From Hirundichthys speculiger (lineage: Eukaryota; Chordata; Actinopteri; Beloniformes; Exocoetidae): a DNA stretch of 64,000 nt. Of the stretch, positions 61,120 through 64,000 are shown piece after piece (positions within the stretch are counted from its first letter, which is position 1; each line of letters opens with the position of its first letter). Made by a program: the position numbers and the translations under genes. The stretch covers positions 434,001 through 498,000 of the forward strand of contig JAGFBZ010000172.1 of NCBI GenBank assembly GCA_018398805.1. Direction: 5' to 3'. Below the pieces are notes generated by a model. It did not search any database and had not been told where the DNA came from. It worked only from the letters and a program-made list of their open reading frames with translations.

Positions 61120-61719
61120 TACAACCCGAATTCTGGAAAAGTTAGAACATGTTTTAAATTTGAATAAAATGAAAACTAAAGACTTTCAAACCACGAGACA
61201 ATGTTTTTATTACAACAGAACATAGATAGCTTTCTATGTGTTCTGCGTTCTGCCCTGGGAAATTTTGCTCTTTTCACTACGAAATGAGCTCAATTCAAAT
61301 TTGATGTCCGCTACAGGTCTCAAAACATTGGCAAGGGGGCAACAAACGGCTGAAAAAGCTAGAAGTTTTTAAAAGATTCTGCTGGTAGAACATCTAGCAA
61401 GTGATTAAATCAATTGATATCAGGTCTGAAAACATGACAGTCTATAAAAGGGATGTCTTAGAGAAGCAGAGAAAAGATGGACAGAGGCTCTCTGTACTTG
61501 TACTCTTGTGAAAGAGTACAAGTGCAGAAAGATATCGCAAGCATAAAAAAGTATGCAACTACTATGGACTTGTTGTTTAGTCGCACAATGGAGCTTTACA
61601 TTAGTTGATCTATGTTCTGTTGTCAATCAAATATCAACTCGTATTATTTCAAAGTCTTTTAGCTTTCATTTTATTCATATTTTTTTAAAAATCCCAACTT
61701 TTCCAGAATTCAGGTTGTA
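61120..61719 (+). mobile_element. Tc1-like element, internally deleted
   Basis: The left end TACAACCCGAATTCTGGAAA and the reverse-complement right end TACAACCTGAATTCTGGAAA match 19 of 20. Similarity continues for about 70 bp (GAATAAAATGAAAACTAAA against GAATAAAATGAAAGCTAAA). The ends begin and finish with TA, as in Tc1/mariner insertion. From ATG 61477 a short frame (MDRGSL, then SCERVQ) resembles the start of the transposase of this fish family. Nearly all the rest is missing. Confidence 0.75.
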
Positions 61720-64000
61720 AAGGTATGTGTTTGTTCAAGAGGAAGTTACAACTACAAGATCTCAAACTATCACTAATATTAGAGGAGAAGTTCCCAGCTT
61801 TATGTCGGGACATCGCAGTTGCTAATGTAAGTGCAAAGAGTTTGTGTTCGGGCTTTCCTCTGACCAAGTCTTCTTCTATTATCTGTGAGGGATGGGAAAC
61901 AGGATCGCAAACCCTCATCATCTTCACAGTTAGTTAGTAAAGGAAACATCCAAGCCCATGAACTCAAAATAACCTTGGGTTGAGAATACCACTAAATAAG
62001 AGGAGAAAAAGATACTACAAAATTGTTGTCCACAATTTAACACAGAGACTCGCATGCAAACAGATGCAGAAACACACAAAAAGGTTGAAGTCTATACTAA
62101 GTTCATAAATTGTGGGCCCATGGAAACATGGCTCCACAAAAATCAAGTTTTGGTTTGGCTCTGGTTCATCAGAAGCCTCCTGTGGCTTGTGATGAGGGTT
62201 CTTCTTGCTGCCACACATGCACACACACGAACACACAGTCTTCCAGAGCACTACAACGCAATCAGAGGTCAAATCTGGTACTGTTGCTACATATGAGTAA
62301 CAGCCATGGTTTTGGTAGGTTTTGTCACACTGCCAAGGAAGATGACTCTTTACTTAAAAAAAAAGGAATAGTTGCTTTATTAATTTCATATATAAAACTA
62401 TTCTGTTTATTCACAAATAAAGTTCAATTAACAAGTCAATGCTGTTATTATATAAAATTAAAGGAAAACTGTGTTTTTATGTGCACCTTTCATGAAAAAT
62501 CTGAACACTAAGGCAGTTGAAATAAGAAATTTTTTTGACACTGCAATATCATTAAGCCAACCACAGGGAATGACGGCTATTGCCACAAATGCAGTGTTCA
62601 TGATTCAATGGTCATGTACTGAACGTTAATTACATTCCAATAAAAACCATAATATTAAGCCTTGACATTGGACATGCACCAATGCTTGCTTGGTTGACCA
62701 TAGATCTGTCATGCTCAGGATCTCTCCTGCCTGGTCTGTCGTCAGTGGTGCATGCTGAATGTGGATGGACGACAGTCTCCTGGGTCCATCCACCTACCAT
62801 CTATCGCTCTTGTACAGCTTTCAGCGCTGGCTCTCCTGAAGCCTGTGTCTTTGCCACAACTTGGACTTCTTGATGTGCATCTGGACTGGCCTCTGACTTT
62901 GGCGTCAGATGCCCACAGTGTTGTCATTATTGTCAAATCATATCAAGGTAGCCCGACTGAATATTTGAGAAAATAAGAACTATTGGCTTCAATTACTCCA
63001 CTTTCTTTCTTTCCATTATGCATCAAAAATCTCAGGTTAAAGAGAAAAAGTCAGTCTAAACTTTGTACTGTCATATTAATAAATAAAGAAACAAACAAAT
63101 ACATACATCATTGGATACAAGTAAAATTGAAAAAAATAAAAAATAAATACTAAAATGAGCACAACACATGCATAGAAAAATGCATAGGATATATGCACAA
63201 AAACTTGAATTTTGATTTTTATTCCTCAGGCACTCAACCTTCTTTGCATGAGTGCATTACCCAGCACACTGACAGAGCGTCCCAATATGCGAGGGAGCAT
63301 GTGCGTGTAGCTGACGATCAGAGAATAACGTTACCCCTAAGGGGTCGCACCTCTCTCCGTCTCGCCCTCCTCCCTTATTCACCCCTCTCTACTCTGTGCC
63401 TGCAGGGATTTCCTTTTTCAGTTCAGAAGAGATGTCAGACCTGTTCCACCATCCAGAGCACAAAAGCTGGACTCTGCCCTATATTCACACAACATCTGTG
63501 AAACTTACCAAATCAACCTCATTTCAGGATTTCCAAATGAGGTTCAATGGGGTACCAACTAAATGAAAATATCCTAAACTAGCATCTGATTCTTTTTCAT
63601 TCAGTGACAATGGTGTCCCTATTACATTTGCACAAAAACAGGCACAAAGCAGCCAACACAAGGCACACAGAGTATAGACAACCAGTTGAAAAGACTTGCT
63701 AAAGCAGAATGTAAATCTGAAAACCTGGTGATTCATAAAGTTCACTCTTGCCCTACTGAATTACAAATCTAATCCTTCTGAAACGGCCGTACCAATCACA
63801 GTGAAGAGGTAAACAAAAGGACAAAGGCTTGTCAAGGATGTTAAGAGCATATGGATTAAAGCTCACTTGTAACAAAAACCACATCTTAACACATTTCAAG
63901 AATAAACATCATAATATGACTTATGTCAAACAAAGCTGGAAAGGAGGCCTTTACAAGCTGAATTCTTAAAGCAGCAAATGTCATAAATATTAGTCTTAAC
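61720..64000. other. upstream region, no certain gene
   Basis: GC-balanced islands occur at 62680-62940 and 63225-63500 within AT-rich DNA. Neither shows a recognisable protein domain. A donor-like GGTAAGTTT on the minus strand (63511-63503) could in principle end a non-coding nek7 exon, but nothing else supports it. Confidence 0.4.

Noticed and set aside
1..64000. Bacterial-type systems (CRISPR, operons, toxin modules, prophage)
   Set aside because: Intron-containing vertebrate gene structure and fish transposons throughout; no prokaryotic signal was seen.

Overview
The window is vertebrate nuclear DNA, almost certainly from a ray-finned (teleost) fish. It is AT-rich and full of microsatellites. 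It holds one gene I can recognise with certainty, a spliced orthologue of the mitotic/inflammasome kinase NEK7, plus remnants of transposable elements typical of fish genomes (hAT, Kolobok-like, Tc1-like, palindromic MITEs, a tRNA-derived SINE and LINE/V-SINE-type tails). Nothing is bacterial: there are no operons, CRISPR arrays or prokaryotic signals. Most open frames in the window are chance frames.

nek7 lies on the minus strand. Nine coding exons run from the start codon at 49602-49604 to the stop at 11040-11042. All junctions are GT-AG, and the exon lengths (60, 141, 63, 111, 109, 108, 95, 114 and 111 nt) sum to 912 nt, giving 303 residues against 302 in human NEK7. The kinase signature residues are all present. 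The acceptor ahead of the start codon shows that at least one 5' non-coding exon and the promoter lie further upstream; I could not find them in 49.6-64 kb. The probable 3' UTR runs leftwards to about 8.17 kb.

Layout: 1-8.1 kb is intergenic, with repeat tails, an 80-bp poly-G block and one weak candidate terminal exon of a plus-strand gene (427-483). From 8.2 to 11 kb is the nek7 3' UTR. From 11 to 49.6 kb are the nek7 coding exons and introns, carrying a SINE (13.0 kb), a degenerate DNA transposon (17.5-18.3 kb), a 40-bp-stem hairpin (36.7 kb), a palindromic MITE (39.8 kb), a compositionally distinct block that may be a conserved enhancer (43.2-43.75 kb) and an internally deleted hAT element (48.1-49.2 kb). 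From 49.6 to 64 kb is the 5' intron or upstream region, carrying a Kolobok-like element with a broken THAP exon (51.2-52.3 kb), a second hAT element with a transposase fragment (52.6-53.8 kb), a V-SINE/LINE-type tail (58.2 kb), a second MITE copy (59.4 kb) and a Tc1-like deletion derivative (61.1-61.7 kb).

I do not see a new multi-gene system. The points most worth a second look are the Kolobok-like element, the intronic hairpin, the candidate enhancer block and the weak plus-strand exon at the left edge.
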